DNA of 64,000 nt from Paracentrotus lividus (Eukaryota > Echinodermata > Echinoidea > Camarodonta > Echinidae). The stretch is from positions 16,378,111 to 16,442,110 of the forward strand of contig CALNVZ010003430.1 of the NCBI GenBank assembly GCA_940671915.1, in the 5' to 3' direction. The stretch's first letter is position 1. Every line of letters starts with the position of its first letter. Below are positions 32,525 to 43,602 of the stretch, piece after piece. Made by a program: the position numbers and the translations under genes. The notes beneath the pieces are model-generated. The model saw only the letters and a list, made by a program, of their open reading frames with translations, had not been told where the DNA came from and did not search any database.

Positions 32525-33890
32525 TGTCACAAAGTAAAGCCTGTTTCTATGCTTGCCATTTTTATGCAGTACTTTATGAAATAAATTTAAATTGTGCTTG
32601 TTTGTAAGTCACCCTTAGTGGTCAGTTTGGTTTCTATGAGGGTGAATATGCATTAAATGATAACTACAAGTGTCTTATGTATTATGATGTAAGTGATTTT
32701 AATTGGCTATAGATTTAGCTTGTGTGTTATTGTCAGGTCCTTGCAGTTATATCAGTATTGAGTTCACAATCATGTATATGACAATTCCTGCGCAAAAATA
32801 ATGACATTTATAGAAAATTTTGATTGTTCAAAATGCTGTAAAACTAAATGAATAATTTTTGGAAATTTGTTATTAAGTTTATCTGTCACAAGACACCCTC
32901 AGTGAATTTCACAATCTTTCACTGAGTAGCTGATGACAAGAAAATTGCTATAGAACAGACATAGCACAAATGATACTGACATATCCACTATGGTCGCACA
33001 GTGACAATTTTATGATAAGAAAAATTTTGTTTACATAGCACTCTTAATCATGAAGAGTCTGGAATTTTGTCTGTTCTTATTACCATGAAATAGGCTCTTG
33101 CTGTCATTAATAGACAATCGTTTTACAATATTTTCAACATCTGAAATTTCTGTAAATGTCCTGTCCAATATGCTGGAATTGGCCATACGTAATTAACACT
33201 TATTATCCAGGTCACATTTCTGTGTGCTAGTGTTCTGATAGAGTAGATATGTAGTAGAGATTATGTATGAAATGTCTTCCAAAAGTTTGGAAAGTTCTTA
33301 GAGTGGAGGATTTTATATTTTAGAGTCCAGGAGAAATATAGAATCAAAGATTTCATTCTCTGAAAAGGTCTACAATCATATTTTGCCACATAACAAGAAG
33401 GTTTCACAAAACAAAGTATTATAGGGTAAATGTGTGTATCCTGAACAATTGTGAAATATACATGTAACAAACATTATAATTCATCTCATTTTCAATACCA
33501 TGTACAGTACATGCTATGTAAATCATAGACAGATATCAAAATCATGGTCTGCTTAAATGAATTGTATGATCATCACCTTTTTTATTGTTAATGCAAACAT
33601 ATGAAGTGCTGAAACTGCTTATCCAATAAGAGTGAGCTAGTAGAGTAAAATTGAGTAAAAAAGAGCCTGAGTTTTTAATCCTGGCAGAATCTTTATCAGA
33701 TCTCTTTTTTTACTGTTATTAGACTAAGAAAATAGTATACAAATGTTGACGGTTTCGAGGGACATGGTTCAAATGATTGCCCAAGGTGATCTCAAAACTG
33801 CATCATTCTCGAGACCAAGTTGAGAAGCATTGTACACTCCCAGGATCAATTAGGGCTATATTTTTAACCACGACCTCAATGCTTATTGAG
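32525..33890 (+). other. XYLT 3-prime UTR and following spacer
   Basis: AATAAA occurs at 32580-32585, only about 60 bases after the stop, and could serve as a polyadenylation signal. Later AT-rich sequence may also be transcribed. No further exon was recognised before the DIRS insertion. Confidence 0.5.
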
Positions 33891-33949
33891 TACTGTATTC
33901 GCTGTTATTTTCGCGCAATTAATTATTCCCGCTGAGTGGCCTCAAAACA

Positions 33950-34160
33950 TGATTTACTACACTGCGCTATACTTACCTATATCTCTTCAAATTGCTATTC
34001 GTTGCCCAAAGTAGAATAGCCACCGGCAAACAAAACGCTCGAAAAGAGTCTAACTGCCCTGAAAGCAGACGGGAAACCCGTCACTGCGCAGGGACTATAT
34101 AACGCCTCTCCACACACGTCTACTTCCTCTTTCGTTGCCGCGCTTCAAAGTAAAAGAATA
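33950..34160 (+). repeat. DIRS left inverted terminal repeat
   Basis: It contains CTATACTTACCTATATCTC, GCAACGAATAGC (inverted on the right) and GCGCAGGGACTATATAACGC. The last block holds a TATATAA sequence that may act as a promoter (inference). It pairs with 39260-39482. Confidence 0.85.
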
Positions 34161-34199
34161 TGAAATCGGCTAAGAAAATTAAAGACAACCTACACCCAA

Positions 34200-35740
34200 A
34201 ATATCGCCAAAGATATGCCGGGACCAAAAGAGAGTAGTTCGGCGATTCTAATGCAAGATAAATCTACTCCACCTCCCTCTGAAGAGGCGAGCGCGAGGAA
34301 TAAACCCCCCAAAAAACGATCAATCGGGCCCACGGATAAGGTGGTAGGGCAAAAAAGAAACGCCCCAATAATCCCCCTTTGACGAAGCAAACCAGCACGG
34401 TGAGGACCGAACCCTCGAAAAATCCGGCTGGAACCCATCACCGAACCCTTCGGCCTCCATGATGTCGGGTATCGGGTCGGATAAGTCCCCTGAGAGGGGC
34501 AGTGTTAACTCCTCAACCTCACAAAAAAGAGGTGTCACGAGGATGCGAGTGTGACCTCTAAAACGTCGAAGACCCACCAATTTACTACGCTCCCTGACCC
34601 AGCTCAGGCGGGCGACTGGATTATCAAAGCCCTTCAGGCTATCATGCCTCCTCCCAATACCCAACCCCATCTACCCACCCGACCCAGATCCCTTGGATCT
34701 CGTCGCCAAACTATCAAGTCAACAAAAGACTAGGGAATATTATCATCTCGCCATCACCATGGCCAGGGAGGCGGCGGGAACGAGAGTCCGCCTCACCCCA
34801 GAGGACGGGTAGCATTTCAATAGTTGGGGATTCAGACTCCGAGTACGGCTATCACAACCCAGTACGTAACCAAGCCGTAACTTCCCGGGCGAGAAATTGG
34901 AGAGACTTCTCTTCATCATATCTTCAGTTTCCAGTGAAACACACTCCTTACAGGCCGCCAGAGTGCTAGATCGCCTATGATTGGCCAAGCCAGCGGCTTA
35001 ACGGACCAATCGCAAAATTACCGCTCACGTGACCAGCCGCGAGATGGCGCACTTGCGGGATTTCCACTGCATCTGACGACCGACATCGGGCAGCGAGAAT
35101 TCTCTCTAAATATTGCCCACAACTTAACTGCGGGCGGTCGAAGAAGATGATCACGAGACTGACGTTAAGCAGCAGTCTATTTTAGACTGAAATCATCACT
35201 CGAGATCGAAAGATTCTCTGCCGGGAATAAAGATGGACGGACCGTATAAGTCTTGCTTCCACAAACTAGATAATCGCCGCTCTGGATTAAAAAACCGGCG
35301 AGTAGAGAGGTGACAAGGATTACAGGATCGCGTCTCAGGACTTTTGATAATTATCTGTGCTCCCCCACGGTCCCAGACGTAGCCTTTCGCGTTGCGATGC
35401 AGGGGCGAAGAAATCCAGATACAACACCCTGCGCAGCCGCACTTTTATCAGCACCGACAGGGATTTGTCGGCGATCGACATATCTGCCCGCAATGGCATG
35501 CGTCTCGCAATTTATCAGGGCTGCCTGATTACGGCCCTGACGGAGGCAGAGAGCCTAGGATTGACTTCAACCGATAGAGAATCGGTGCTTGAATCTCTTT
35601 CTAAGATTGCTGACCTGCAGTATGAACAGGCAACAAGATCAGCCCTACTTACGACAAGGCTAAGAAGGAGCAACGTGTTGACTGCTCTTAACATCGAGCG
35701 GGAAGCTGCAAAATGTTTGGCTAGAACTACCATGTGAAGG
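34200..35740 (+). pseudogene. DIRS gag-like region, broken
   Basis: Several overlapping short frames, none spanning the region. The longest (35357-35737) has a helical, charged C-terminal part (AIDISARNGMRLAIYQGCL then LYEQATRSALL-like) typical of DIRS ORF1 products. Its GC content is higher than that of the flanking host DNA. Confidence 0.6.
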
Positions 35741-36399
35741 TAAAGATTATTTAATGAGTAAATTTCAGGATGTGCTCGATCAAACCATTTCTGAAAGTAA
35801 ACACGGCGGACAAAACTTTCATTAAGCTAAGTTCCGGCAATAGATCTAGCTCCTCCAGGCTATAAGTATAATCTAAGTCCACTCAGTCTCAGCACAAACA
35901 GAAGTCTTCTTTCTTGTCCTCAGGACCAGCCCCAGTCCTTCGGAGATCAGAGGGGGCCCTCTTCCCTAGCTTCTCGCGTCCCCCTAATGACTCTAATGCT
36001 AGGCTGGAGGAGGGACAACCGCAGAAAGTCACAAAGCTATCGCGGCTCCCGTAGTGGGGGGCGTGGACGTCAGCCCCAGTTCCAGTCCCAAGGCACTGTT
36101 TTCAAGGGACCTGGCGACGATCAGCGTATTTGACAATCAATTACAACTAGTTCTACCCCCTCCCATCATGTCCCAGTCGGGGGAGGCTAACTCTTTGGCT
36201 TCAAACTGGGAGAAGATATCTCACGACAAGTTTGTTCTCGACATAATAAGTTCAGGTTCAACCCAATCTTTCCAAGGATCTGTCCAAATTTCCCATTTCC
36301 GGCGTCAGACGCCCTCTCCCAGGGATCCCATCCGGCTAAGGGCATTAAGAACAGAAATACAATCTCTCCTATCAAAGGGGTAATAGTTCAAGTTCAGGA

Positions 36400-37050
36400 C
36401 AACAATTCCCTCCTCCTGTCTCCGGTGTTTCTGGTAAAAAACGCTCGGGGGGCTTCCGCATGGTTCTCAACCTAAAGAGAGTAAACAAGCTTCTCCCAAA
36501 CACACCTTCAAAATGGAATCTCTTCTCAACCATCCTGCCCCTAATAAAATCCCACGAATGGGCAGTAACAATAGACCTTCAAGATGCATATTATCACATC
36601 CCGATGGCCACGAAGCTCGGAGATACTTGGGATTCAAGGTAGAAAACATTTGTTACCAATCAAGGCTCTCCCATTCGGGCTAAAACCAGCTCCAAGAATT
36701 TTCTCCCGCTTAATTCAAGTAGTTGCGGCAGAATTTAGAAGACGTAGGAATTACAATCTTTCTGTTACCTAGACGACTGGCTCCTTCTCGCCCGTCTCAA
36801 AAGCCACCCTCTGAGTCCAATATAGAGATAGTGATGCAATTAGCCAAGGACTTGGGCTTCATGGTAAACGAAAGAAATCGAAGCTCACGCCAACGACCAC
36901 TCCAGAATTTCTGGGGCCAGGATAAATATTCCAGCCTTGTAGTACGCCCATCCCTCCACAGAGTGGAAAAAATTCTAGCAGTGGGAGCGAGGCTTTGCTC
37001 AAACCTGCTTCGCATCTGCCGAGGATTGGCAAGTTTTCCTAGGTCTACTC
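36400..37050 (+). pseudogene. DIRS reverse transcriptase, frameshifted
   Basis: Conserved RT blocks follow in order but in different frames: RMVLNLKRVNK (about 36457), WAVTIDLQDAYYHIPM (about 36558-36605), LPFGLKPAPRIFSRL (about 36670) and YLDDWLLLA at 36766-36792, which holds the catalytic DD. Then comes DLGFMVNERN (about 36848). At least two frameshifts separate them, so no active enzyme is made. Confidence 0.88.
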
Positions 37051-37199
37051 GCGAGCCTGATAGACCTCATCCCACAATGCAGACGTCACATGAAGACCTC
37101 TTCAGCGCATTTCTTGAGACACTTCAAACCAAGCGTCCACTCCAAGGACCATTCCCATCCCACTATCATCCAAAAATAAGTCAATCAGTCCAGCAGTGG

Positions 37200-37850
37200 T
37201 CTTCTCATCTCTTCTTAACCAGGGGAAGAAGACCCAAAACGCCTCCAACCCTCACTCTGACAACAGACGCGCGTCAAGCTCGGCTGGGGGGCTCACATGG
37301 AAACCTCGAAGCCTCGGGCAATGCGACATCGAGAGAGTCGGCCCAACACATCAACGTTCTTCGAGATGAGAAGCAGTTCAACTAGCAAATGGGCAGCTTC
37401 CTACCCCACATTGCAAATCTTGTTGTCCTAGTAAAAATCGGACAAACAACACTAGTTAATCGTACATAAACACGAGGAGGAGAACAAATCACTGAACTCT
37501 GTGCAATCTAACGATGGAAGATCGTTTCGTGTGTCAGGATCATCGAGCATAACTCTGATAGCTCGTTCACATTCCCTGGAAGGACAACTACCTTGCAGAC
37601 TTCCGGTCGGCGAGGAAATACCTCCCAGGAATGGCAGCTAAATCGCTCAAATACGATGAAAATATTCACTCAATTCGGACAACCTCAGATAGACCTCTTC
37701 GCGTCAATTTCTGAACAAACAACTTCCAGTTTATTGCACGAAACACCAGGATCCCCTAGCCTTCGCAACAGACTCTCTATTGATATCGTGGAAAGGGATT
37801 CTTGCTACGCCTTCCCGCCCTTTTCCATCATAGCGCAAGTTCTGAGAAGG
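37200..37850 (+). pseudogene. DIRS RNase H and linker, broken
   Basis: TLTLTTDARQARLGG (about 37245) matches the TDAS...GWG start of DIRS-type RNase H, and AQHINVLRDE matches its hIN-L-E block. Next come LADFRSARK and PQIDLFASI (about 37680), and then CYAFPPFSIIAQVL (about 37803). The latter two are typical of DIRS and Ngaro polyproteins between RNase H and the recombinase. Confidence 0.8.
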
Positions 37851-37989
37851 TAGGAGGACGAGGCTCACCTCCTTCTCATTGCACGCATGGTGGCCGAGGA
37901 AACCATGTCACGAATCTAACAGAACCTGTTGCAGGGGGACTCAAGAACACTCCCCTCGTTGCTAATCTTCTGAATCAACCAGGGACAGA

Positions 37990-39045
37990 ACACATTATTT
38001 CCGAATCCAGAAGACTGTGCTCTAACACTCTGGCCCATTCAGGAAATCCGGCAGCGGACGCAGGCCTTTCGGAGAGAGCAGCAGAATGGCCGCCCAATTC
38101 CTCCGATCCTCCACCAGGAGTACTTATATTCGAGACTCCAGAGATACTACGATGGTCAGCAGTCTGCAGGATCGATCCAACCTCTGCCTCTTTAGGTAAG
38201 ATTGCAGATTTCTTACTTGTTCGTTCGATGAAAGTTATCTATTTCATCAATACGAGGTTAAAGATCAGCCAATAGCGGCGACTCATACAGGATTGGGAAC
38301 GGAGAGGACTGCTCTAATCAATGTTTCTCTCCCGTCTAACTAGATCATTTTCTTACAGAAATCCACCTAAGCAGAGACTATCCCAAGGTGGACCTTCCCA
38401 AAGTCCTTCAAGCTCTAGCAAAGTCTCCTTTCGAACCTATGCATAAATGTTCCCTTCTTAACCTTTCAATAAACAGTCTTCTTATAGCAGTAGCATCAGG
38501 CCAACGCCGTAGTCTACTCCATGCTCTGTCAGTTAGGTCAGGTCATATCCGTTGGAAAGGATAGGGTTCGTTGATTCCTAAAGCAGGTTTTCTTGCCAAG
38601 AACCAAAGAGAATCTTCATAACCTTGCCAAATTGTTTTACCATCAATTAGCAAATTCTCTACTGTCTCAGAAGATAGGTTATGGTGTCCAGTTAGAGCGC
38701 TTAAGTGGTACATTGACAGAACTAAGTCCATTCGCTCATCCACCAACTATTTTATTAGTCTAGTAGAACCCCACGGCCGTTAGCCAATACTGTTTCCCGA
38801 TGGATGTTCAGGTATCAAGTCAGGGGCCCAGAAGCCCTACTTTCAGACTCAGAGCCCATGACACTATGGGATTTCAGCTTCTTGGCTCTTTTCCAGGGGG
38901 TACTCTATGGGAGATCCTCCAGGCACCTACTGGGCAATCCTAATACCTTTGTGTCTATACTTATCGATGTATTGTCAGGATACAGATTCGCATCTGCGGT
39001 CTGCGTTGTCCTCATCGCTCCTAATTGTTTTGAATTTAATTAGGT
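37990..39045 (+). pseudogene. DIRS tyrosine recombinase, broken
   Basis: Pieces include SLLIAVASGQRRSLLHALS (about 38472), PVRALKWYIDRTKSI (about 38690) and LGNPNTFVSILIDVLSGYRF (about 38930-38990) in shifted frames. The first piece contains the Arg of the family box I (SGxR). In the last block the usual catalytic tyrosine position before the Asp appears replaced (ILID instead of YLRD), and stops interrupt the domain. It is not functional. Confidence 0.75.
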
Positions 39046-39114
39046 ATGTGTTAGCTAGGTTTTTTTTGGTGGACCTTTAGGAAGGGCTTCCTTTTCCCAC
39101 CTCCAGATTTCTGT

Positions 39115-39215
39115 GTAATCTAGCAATTTGAAGAGATATAGGTAAGTATAGCGCAGTGTAGTAAATCAGGAATGTTCAATTGTGAACATATTAGTTACTA
39201 ACAAGCCTATACTAC
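39115..39215. repeat. DIRS internal complementary region
   Basis: AATTTGAAGAGATATAGGTA through GTAGTAAATCA is the reverse complement of the left tip (33950-33995). It is followed at once by GGAATGTTCAATTGTGAAC and TTACTAACAAG, the reverse complement of the right tip (39448-39482). The abutment defines both element ends to within a few bases. Confidence 0.9.
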
Positions 39216-39657
39216 CATATAGCTTCCCTCCTCTTCCTCCCCTGTGTTCGTCGCCCTTCCTATTGTTTTCACGTGAACGAAAGAGGAAGTAACGTGTGAT
39301 GCGAGAGGCGTTATATAGTCCCTGCGCATGACGGTTCCCCGCTGCTTCAGGGCAGTTTAGACTCTTTTTCGAGTCGTTTTGTTGCGGTGGCCTATTCTAT
39401 CTTTTGGCAACGAATAGCAATTTGAAGAGATATAGGTAAGTATAGCTTGTTAGTAAATAATAGTGTTCACAATTGAACATTCTGTTCACAGGTTCTTTAA
39501 TACACTCTGCATGTTTGTAAGCTCGCAAATTGAACCCATTCAATACATGCATAGGAAATCATGCCTATATATACGCGGGTTTTTGAATTCGCGCTTGCCG
39601 CTCTTGGCGAGAAATCGCGAAATTAATGTACCGCAAAAATTTCCATGAATACAGTAA

Positions 39658-42005
39658 ATCGTTTTATATCCAACCACAATCTATTTTTGAATCCATAGAC
39701 AAGTTGGAGGAAAATATGCCTGTCAAATACATTTTTCATGAGAAATAAAGGGTGTGCTAAGTACATCCATTGCAATCCTAGAACCCAATGACAACTTTAA
39801 TAATGTTGACTTAAGTGTCTTTGTGATATGAAAAAGAGCTTAAACCTGGTGTATTTAGTTTGGTTAAACAAAAAAAGCGAATTGGCAAAAAAAACGATCA
39901 AATGTAGTTACATGTTGTCCACATTGCACTAAAAGATATGTGTGACAGATTCTTGTGACATTCCTTTCATTATTTTTCGATGAATTTCATTGAAAATGTT
40001 TGAATGAAGCGTAATTAACTGCCGTTTAGACCTCGCTTGAAGGTTCGCACGCGGCGGTTACGGCGTGAATTAGTGCGAACGATCTGTGTGTATCCACCCA
40101 CACAATAGAATTCCCCATTGTTTTCCACGTGCGCTAACATTAGTCGGGTCCCCGTCTTATCTTTTTATACTTATGAAATAAAGACACTTAAAAGCGAGAT
40201 GTCAAGTATAGGTTTCCCGGCCAATTTCATACATTTACCATCCGTTTTCATATCATGTGTATTCAAATTCGTCTGTGTTTGTCGGCCACAGACTGACAAA
40301 AGTCAAACAATTTTTTGTTCATCTCTCGAAAATCATTTATTTATGGCACACAGCAATTATATGCTTTCGAAGTTCAAATCGTGATGATAATCATTCAAAT
40401 TTCATATTTAATGGCATTCACATTAGTGTGATGGCAGGGTTAAGCTCTTTAATAAACACTTTCAATTTCGTTTTCAAGCGATCAGTTTCCAGTTCATCAT
40501 GCCAAAATCCGTTTATGGATCATGTAACACATATTTATGATAAGAGTAGGTAAATCTGTGTTAGTAGCCGCGCATTTTATCGAGTAAATGTATTCTTTAT
40601 ATTATTTGATTATGATTTTTCGTCTTCGTTTAAGTATCAACACCTTCTCTTTTACTCCAAAAGTCATTTACAAAAAATTATATCGCCATTATTGTAGTGA
40701 TTGCATTTGTGAACATCAATTTCTATTATCATGATTCTTATGTTTAAGTGTCTTCATTGTCAATCTTTATTTTCATCGTTATAATTGCAATTTTGTTTTT
40801 ATGGGCTTCATTTTACATCTCTGTTCACAACAAGGCATGATTATTATAAACTTTTTTTATTAGTGATATGTTCTGACATTCAATTAAAAATACTGCATGA
40901 GCATTGTAAATTTCAAATGGTACTTTACATGTTCAATTTGAATGTTTCTATCATGAACTTGTTTGTCTATAAACGAATTTGAATGTACGGAATGAGAGGG
41001 CACACGAATTTGAATAAACATTGCCAAAAATATATGCTTATTATGTGAACTAGAATGCACGATTACGAAATCGGTCACCATAATCGTTAATTTTGATGAC
41101 TGAATACGATTTTGAATGAAAATATTTCTATGCATCAGCATATTTTTACGAAAATGAATGTCTCTAACATGAAATTGACTGACAAAACAATGAAATGGAC
41201 CGGGAAAACCTATACTATAATTTGCTTTATTATTTTTATTGGAGTCAATCTTTCATAATTTATCTAAATTTGAATCCAAATTAATTTTTCTTTCTCCTGA
41301 AACTATACACCAGCTTTAAGCTCAATCAATATGTATTGCTTTGCCTGCAAATTGGAGATATCAAATGAGAGTAAATTGCCGCTCACTTATATTGTCATAT
41401 CTGTTTCAAATCAAATCTTTTATGACTACTGTGTTTGTGTATAGATTTATTGCATGTCTTCAGTTTAAACTTTTTTAGTTACAAAATTCTATAAAAAAAT
41501 GGATTAAGCAGACAGAAGCCAAAGATTGAAAATAAACCAAACGGACGAGACCTGTTAGGGGTTGATTTGTATTGATTGCATTAAAAAAAATACATTTATA
41601 TTGTCAGTCATTAAACTGAATCTCTTCCAAATTAAAGGTATTTGATTTTAAGGTGTCATGATTTATTCTTTTCATATATGCCAGTTGTCTTGCACTGTTT
41701 GTGTTTTCCTGTTTGGAAAAGAAAGTCATGGCATTGAAAATAGTATGAAATAAGAGGGTTTTTTTTTCAAAATGTATATCATGTAAGTGATGTTCCTAAC
41801 ATTTTAAACAATTTTTGTTGTTGTTGTTTTGTTTGTTTTTTAAGAATGAGAATTGTTTCACTATTATTTGTTCATAGCCCTTCAGTGTTTTGTTATAAAT
41901 CAGAGGTGTCTTTGTTTATCTCATTTGTAGTTTTTTGTTTTGGGCAATGAACAGTTTACATTTTAAAGTTATCTGAAATATTTGAAAAGTCGATAGATAC
42001 ATGTA
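39658..42005. other. gene-free AT-rich stretch
   Basis: Several frames of 60-100 codons exist on both strands (for example 40118-40553), but none has a recognisable domain, biased codon use or splice context. No repeat family was recognised. It may be intergenic spacer or a non-coding transcript. Confidence 0.5.
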
Positions 42006-42657
42006 GGGGAAGGTGGGGCATAACGGACCCTAGGGGCAAAACGGAACTTTCTCATAGCTTGACATCAAAAGTATTTCTTTCTATTAAAATGTATTGCAGT
42101 AAATGCAGGCATTGCTGCACGAATTTACCACTGAAGTTCATCGAAAAAAATCAATACCTACAGAGGGGGGCTGCCATTCAAAAATTTGTACCCCTCTGAT
42201 TAGGTATTTCTGCTTGGGGCAAAATGGAACCAATGGTGTGGGGCAAAAAGGACCATATTTGGCTGACCCTGGGGAGAATTTGGTGTGCTCGCATCCCTTC
42301 TGGAGGACTTCAAAAGTACATTTATTTTGCCAACTTGAACAAATTTTGAAAATCAGTCCCCAGGGTTGATTATTCTTACGGGCAAAACGGTACCCCATAA
42401 TAGGGTTACCATTTTGCCCCAACAAAAATATGCACGGAGTCAATTTGCCCCACAGTGGGGCAAAACGGACCTTTTCCGATTATTTTTTCAGCTTCATTTT
42501 GCCGGAAGTATGAAAGAGATGAGGAATTATGATCGATTGTTTTATCAAACTTCAATAAGAACCGTCAACGGAATTCATTTTATAGTCTTGCTCCTATCTG
42601 TTGACGTCACAGAAGCCACTTGAAGTTACGTGTGGTCCGTTATGCCCCACCTTCCCC
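42006..42657. mobile_element. TA-flanked element with its terminal motif iterated inside
   Basis: The ends are GGGGAAGGTGGGGCATAACG and the inverted TTATGCCCCACCTTCCCC, flanked by TA (42004-42005, 42658-42659). A shorter form of the end, GGGGCAAAACGGA or close variants, recurs inside about seven times in both orientations (near 42034, 42217, 42241, 42380, 42408, 42445 and 42458). No transposase is visible. The open frames across it (for example 42103-42369) are not supported as genes. Confidence 0.85.
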
Positions 42658-42684
42658 TATAGACAAATTCGAGTTTGCGATGCT

Positions 42685-42685
<1 letters not shown>

Positions 42686-42718
<33 letters not shown>
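42686..42718. repeat. poly-T run of 33
   Basis: A pure T homopolymer followed by GCGCGCC. It could be the reverse-strand tail of a retroposed sequence. Confidence 0.85.
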
Positions 42719-42720
<2 letters not shown>

Positions 42721-42941
42721 GCGCCATAGCGAGGCGGGTGGGTGGAGGTGCTTACCAGTATGCGTAACAAAAGAAAATGTACATACGCACACCTAGCTCA
42801 TTGCATAACCCATTGGAAGCCCCCCAGCTATGGCCACCATAATTTACATTGTTCCAAATTCGGATTGGTGTATAGGTTGAAGGGTTATCTTACTAGGTTT
42901 TGAACCCAGGTGAATGAAGCGAATTTGCACAGTACCATATA

Positions 42942-43602
42942 CAGGGATGCCACTTTTCTGGTTTTACATGGAATTCTGTGTTTTTTTTCCCCCCCTTTTT
43001 TCTTATTTCCGGGTTTCCGGCTTTTCCTGTTCTCTGTTTTTAAAAAAATTTGAATATTCTTCCTTTCTGATAGCGGCCTGTTATTAGTACCGAAACTTCT
43101 TATTTATTGTAATAACTCACGGCCAAAAACGTTTCGAAATAAATTCTTCATGAAATAAAGATGGAGCGGATACAATTGCAGAATTAATTATTTAGTTATG
43201 GAATGATAACGGCCCGTTTTTAGTAGTGATTACATCCCTGAATAAATTCTTACGAAATGAAGACGGAGCGGGCATTAAATAAATGGATTACGGGAACAAA
43301 TTTTTTTTTTCAAAATAATTTTTTTTCCCCCTACCTTCTGACCCAGTTTATTTTGAGGCATGTTACAAGAAACCAACATATTATTTATTTTGGCCTTAGA
43401 TAAGATCTTCTATATGCATGGCACAAAAAAAAAAAAAAAATTAAAATTCACTGACTTTAGGCTCTTTTATATAAAAAAATTCGGCTCGAGCTTCGCGCTC
43501 ACATTGTTCAATGAGTTAAGTATATATTCTATATACTATAGACACTGCCCCTGCCCGCCAAAAATTTTCAGGGTTTTTGGAGGACACCTAGTGGCATCCC
43601 TG
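42942..43602. mobile_element. non-autonomous DNA transposon, CAGGG termini, 6-bp target duplication
   Basis: Terminal inverted repeat CAGGGATGCCACT / AGTGGCATCCCTG, with CATATA duplicated directly outside each end. The layout is the same as at 5272-6056 (CAGGGCTGCCAAC, TAATAC), so the two are likely sub-families of one hAT-like group. The interior holds T runs and a repeated AAATAAATTCTT...GAAATGAAGACGGAGCGG phrase (near 43140 and 43245). No transposase is encoded. Confidence 0.85.

Larger units (their letters stand above)
33950..39482 (+). mobile_element. DIRS-type tyrosine-recombinase retrotransposon, degenerate, complete ends
   Basis: About 5.5 kb. The left terminus TGATTTACTACACTGCGC leads into GAAGAGATATAGGTAAG in reverse complement, and the right terminal region (39300-39482) is its inverted counterpart with GCGTTATATAGTCCCTGCGC. 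An internal complementary region at 39115-39215 contains the complement of the left tip joined directly to the complement of the right tip. This is the DIRS hallmark, used as template for circular-junction replication (established for DIRS1). In order, it holds a gag-like segment, reverse transcriptase, RNase H and tyrosine recombinase, all on the + strand and broken by stops and frameshifts. There is no target-site duplication, as expected. It is inserted between the two cellular genes. Confidence 0.92.
33891..39657. mobile_element. old inverted-repeat element (TACTGTAT ends) split by the DIRS insertion
   Basis: The left piece (33891-33949) begins TACTGTATTCGCTGTTATTT then TCGCG. The right piece (39483-39657) ends CGCAAAAATTTCCATGAATA then CAGTA. 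These resemble the intact element at 63548-63749 (TACTGTATAAG...CTTATACAGTA, with GTTATTTTCGCG and CGCGAAATT blocks). The DIRS element therefore landed inside a member of this family or a close relative. Confidence 0.6.

Noticed and set aside
34190..34670. Reverse-strand frames of 83 and 116 residues in the DIRS element
   Set aside because: All recognisable DIRS domains lie on the + strand; these are antisense shadows of the gag-like region.
40118..40553. Two overlapping frames of 88 and 98 residues in the gap after the DIRS element
   Set aside because: Different frames, no domain, no conserved partner exon.
42103..42443. Frames of 88 and 101 residues on opposite strands
   Set aside because: They read through the internal G-rich repeats of a transposon and mirror one another.
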